From NCBI RefSeq assembly GCF_964204645.1, contig NC_134032.1:16554775-16618774 (forward strand): DNA of 64,000 bases. The letters run 5' to 3'. The position numbers and the translations under genes are program-made. Of this stretch, positions 60,479-64,000 are shown in pieces (the first letter of the stretch is position 1; every line of letters starts with the position of its first letter). This DNA comes from Tubulanus polymorphus (taxonomy: Eukaryota > Nemertea > Palaeonemertea > Tubulaniformes > Tubulanidae). Under the pieces are notes generated by a model. The model had not been told where the DNA came from. It saw only the letters and a list, made by a program, of their open reading frames with translations, and ran no database searches.

Positions 60479-61810
60479 TGTTAAGTTTTAATGAGGACGA
60501 TCAGGAAGCATAACTCGCCCAAACTCAATATCACCCCATAACAGAGTGTATTAATTAACACGCAGCAGCAAGCTGCAGTATTAAAGGAGCCCATCAGTGT
60601 TGTAACACACTGACAATTCAGTTTGTTTGTCACGTTTCTACATGACAATTGAAGAAGGAAGGAGGAGACTCCTGCACTCAATATCACTCCAAAACAGAGT
60701 GTATTAATTAACACCCAGCACCAAGCAGCAGTATTAAAGGAGGTCATCAGTTTTGTAACACACTGAAAATTCAGTTTGTTTGTCACGTTTCGACTTGACA
60801 GTTGAAGAAGAAAGAGGAGACTCCTGATTTCAATATCACCCCAAAACAGAGCCAGCAGCAAGCAGCAGTATTAAAGCAGGTCATCAGTGTTGTAACACAC
60901 TGACAATTCAGTTTGTCACGTTTCTACATGACAGTTGAAGAAGGAAGGAGGAGACTCCTGAACTCAATATCATCCCAAAACAGAGCCAGCAGCAAGCGGC
61001 AGTATTTAAGGAGGATGATTTATGATGTTATAATGTTTAATGTAATTAGTCTTTTTGTAATAATGTTTAATGTAATAATTCAAGAAGTTCAGGGAAAGAG
61101 GTAAGAATTAACACGCACCAGCAACGTGCAGTATTGAAGGAGGCCATCAGTGTTGTACCAAACTGACAATTCAGTTTGTTTGTCACGTTTCTACGTGACA
61201 ACTGAAGAAGGAAGGAGGAGACTCCTGCACTCAATATTACCCCTGGACAGAATGTATTAATTAACAACCAGCACCAAGCAGCAGTATTAAAGGAGGCCAT
61301 CAGTGTTGTAACAAACTGACAATTCAGTTTGTTTGTCACGTTTCTACATGACAGTTGAAGAAGGAAGGAGGAGACTCCTGAACTCAATATTACCCCAAAA
61401 CAGAGTGTATTAATTAACACCCAGCAGCAAGCAGCAGTATTAAAGCAGGTCATCAGTGTTGTAACACACTGACAATTCAGTTTGTTTGTCACGTTTCTAC
61501 ATGACAATTGAAGGAAGGAGGAGACTCCTGCACTCAATATCACCCCTGAACAGAATGTATCAATTAACACGCAGCAGCAAGCAGCAGTATTAAAGGAGGT
61601 CATCAGTGTTGTAACACACTGACAATTCAGTTTGTTTGTCACGTTTCTACATGACAGTTGAAGAAGGAAGGAGGAGACTCCTGAACTCAATATTACCCCA
61701 AAACAGAGTGTATTAATTAACACCCAGCAGCAAGCAGCAGTATTAAAGGAGGTCATCAGTGTTGTACCACACTGACAATTTAGTTTGTTTGTCACGTTTC
61801 TACATGACAG
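60479..61810. repeat. Satellite B, 153-bp unit, first block
   Basis: About 8.5 copies with TGTATTAATTAACACGCAGC, AGCAAGCAGCAGTATTAAAG, GAGGTCATCAGTGTTGTAAC and CGTTTCTACATGACAGTTGA. The unit equals 51 codons. The minus strand stays open for 242 codons (61795-61067) as a 51-residue Cys-rich, hydrophobic repeat (NKLNCQC ... NTAACCCVLINTLCFGVIL). One unit near 60960-61110 is rearranged and contains TTTAATGTAAT duplications. Confidence 0.93.
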
Positions 61811-61915
61811 TTAATAACCTCCAAGTGCAAGGAACCAAAGTGAAGCTATCAAACAATAGCATCTTTGAGTATAACACCTTTAAAATCCGTAATATAATAA
61901 TAATTTGCTGCTACA
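61811..61915. repeat. B-to-A junction sequence, copy 1
   Basis: About 105 bases starting TTAATAACCTCCAAGTGCAA and ending near TTTGCTGCTACAATATATAC link satellite B to satellite A. The same junction recurs at 63588, 1777 bases further on. Confidence 0.9.
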
Positions 61916-62808
61916 ATATATACACAGAACCAACACCAGCGACATTTCAATGATTCAACCACCACAAAGCTATCGATGGATAGCTGTTTTGAATATTTAT
62001 ACATTTAAAACGTAAAGTCGTTATGAGGACGATCAGGAAACATAATCAATCCCAATTCACCGACATATATTACAATATATACACAGAACCAACACCAGCG
62101 ACATTTCAATGATTCAACCACCACAAAGCTATCGATGGATAGCTATTTTGAATATTTATACATTTAAAATTGTAAAGTCGTAATAAGGACGATCAGGAAA
62201 CAAAATCAATCCCAATTCACCGACATATATTACAATATATACACAGAACCAACACCAGCGACATTTCAATGATTCAACCACCACAAAGCTATCGATGGAT
62301 AGCTGTTTTGAATATTTATACATTTAAAACGTAAAGTCGCAAAAAGGACGATCAGGAAACTAGTCAATCCCAAGTCACCGACATATATTACAATATATAC
62401 ACAGGACCAACACCAGCGACATTTCAATGATTCAACCACCACAAAGCTATCGATGGATAGCTGTTTTGAATATTTATACATTTAAAACGTAAAGTCGCAA
62501 TAAGGACGATCAGGAAACATAATCAGTCCCAATTAACTGATATATATTACAATATATACACTGAACCAACACCAGCGACATTTCAATGATTCAACCACCA
62601 CAAAGCTATCGATGGATAGCTGTTTTGAATATTTATACATTTAAAACGTAAAGTCGCAATAAGGACGATCAGGAAACATAATCAGTCCCAATTAACTGAT
62701 ATATATTACAATATATACACTGAACCAACACCAGCGACATTTCAATGATTCAACCACCACAAAGCTATCGATGGATAGCTGTTTTGAATATTTATACATT
62801 TAAAATGT
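61911..62808. repeat. Satellite A, second block
   Basis: About 5.5 copies of the 159-bp unit, entered through the junction above and ending at the same A-to-B switch point (AAAATGTTAAGTT(T/G)TAATGA) as the first block. Confidence 0.93.
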
Positions 62809-63587
62809 TAAGTTGTAATGAGGACGTTCAGGAAGCATAACTCGCCCAAACTCAATATCACCCCATAACAGAGTGTATTAATTAACACGCAGCAGCAAGC
62901 TGCAGTATTAAAGGAGGTCATCAGTGTTGTAACACACTGACAATTCAGTTTGTTTGTCACGTTTCTACATGACAGTTGAAGAAGGAAGGAGGAGACTCCT
63001 GCACTCAATATCACCCCAAAACAGAGTGTATCAATTAACACGCAGCAGCAAGCTGCAGTATTAAAGGAGGTCATCAGTGTTGTAACACACTGACAATTCA
63101 GTTTGTTTGTCACGTTTCTACATGACAGTTGAAGAAGGAAGGAGGAGACTCCTGCACTCAATATCACCCCTGAACGGAATGTATCAATTAACACACAGCA
63201 GCAAGCAGCAGTATTAAAGGAGGTCATCAGTATTGTAACACACTGACAATTCAGTTTGTTTGTCACGTTTCTACATGACAGTTGAAGATGGAAGGAGGAG
63301 ACTCCTGCACTCAATATCACCCAGGAACAGAATGTATCAATTAACACGCAGCAGCAAGCAGCAGTATTAAAGGAGGTCATCAGTGTTGTAACACACTGAC
63401 AATTCAGTTTGTTTGTCACGTTTCTACATGACAGTTGAAGAAGGAAGGAGGAGACTCCTGAACTCAATAGTACCCCAAAACAGAGTGTATTAATTAACAC
63501 CCAGCAGCAAGCAGCAGTATTAAAGGAGGTCATCAGTGTTGTACCACACTGACAATTTAGTTTGTTTGTCACGTTTCTACATGACAG
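62809..63587. repeat. Satellite B, second block
   Basis: Five copies of the 153-bp unit with no interruption. The minus strand is open for 254 codons (63572-62808) in the same 51-residue register as the first block. Confidence 0.93.
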
Positions 63588-64000
63588 TTAATAACCTCCA
63601 AGTGCAAGAAACCAAAGTGAAGCTATCAAACAATAGCATCTTTGAGTATAACACCTTTAAAATCCGTAATATAATAATAATTTGCTGCTACAATATATAC
63701 GCAGAACCAACACCAGCGACATTTCAATGATTCAACCACCACAAAGCTATCGATGGATAGCTGTTTTGAATATTTATACATTTAAAACGTAAAGTCGTTA
63801 TGAGGACGATCAGGAAACATAATCAATCCCAATTCACCGACATATATTACAATATATACACAGAACCAACACCAGCGACATTTCAATGATTCAACCACCA
63901 CAAAGCTATCGATGGATAGCTGTTTTGAATATTTATACATTAAAAATTGTAAAGTCGTAATAAGGACGATCAGGAAACATAATCAATCCCAATTCACCGA
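63588..64000. repeat. Second B-to-A junction and third satellite A block
   Basis: The junction at 63588-63692 is nearly identical to that at 61811, followed by satellite A units to the window edge. The composite array continues outside the window. Confidence 0.93.

Overview
The window is nuclear DNA from an intron-rich invertebrate, most likely a lophotrochozoan such as a mollusc. That assignment is an inference from gene content and architecture, not a match. There are no bacterial operons. Genes are split into many short exons with GT-AG borders that can be followed codon by codon, and short-unit tandem arrays fill most introns and gaps. There is one assembly gap (24478-24677).

Layout from left to right. 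50-301 is the last coding exon of an unidentified plus-strand gene. 1415-12399 (minus) is a ten-exon calsequestrin-like gene of 401 codons that lacks the acidic tail. 12400-15380 is intergenic, with tRNA-like and B-box repeats. 15381-22782 (minus) is a 24-exon SHPRH-type SNF2/PHD/RING ubiquitin ligase of 1448 codons. 22783-29400 is repeat-rich intergenic DNA containing the gap and one unidentified ORF relic. 29575-33609 (plus) is a four-exon cytochrome P450 resembling the CYP7/CYP8 group, with a shortened heme loop. 33610-38700 holds tandem repeats, SINE-like pieces and a foldback element. 38720-48009 (minus) is a ten-exon Spindly (SPDL1) dynein-adaptor gene. Its largest intron contains a complete intronless microsomal P450 (43820-45295, minus) and a roughly 3.1-kb array of a 41-bp unit. 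48652-50753 (plus) is an eight-exon EMC3 gene, head to head with Spindly. 51090-64000 has no recognisable gene: a 2.2-kb minisatellite, B-box repeats with two foldback elements, a block of degenerate exon-like modules, and a two-component satellite (159-bp A and 153-bp B units) alternating A-B-A-B-A.

The genes do not form a pathway. The least expected feature is the relation between tandem arrays and splice sites. In SHPRH intron 8 and Spindly intron 7 the unit contains the host intron's own 5' or 3' splice site, so the signal is repeated tens of times, and in several other introns the array begins within a few bases of an exon border. All exon models were built by hand from reading frame, splice consensus and remembered family sequences. 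No search or RNA evidence was available.
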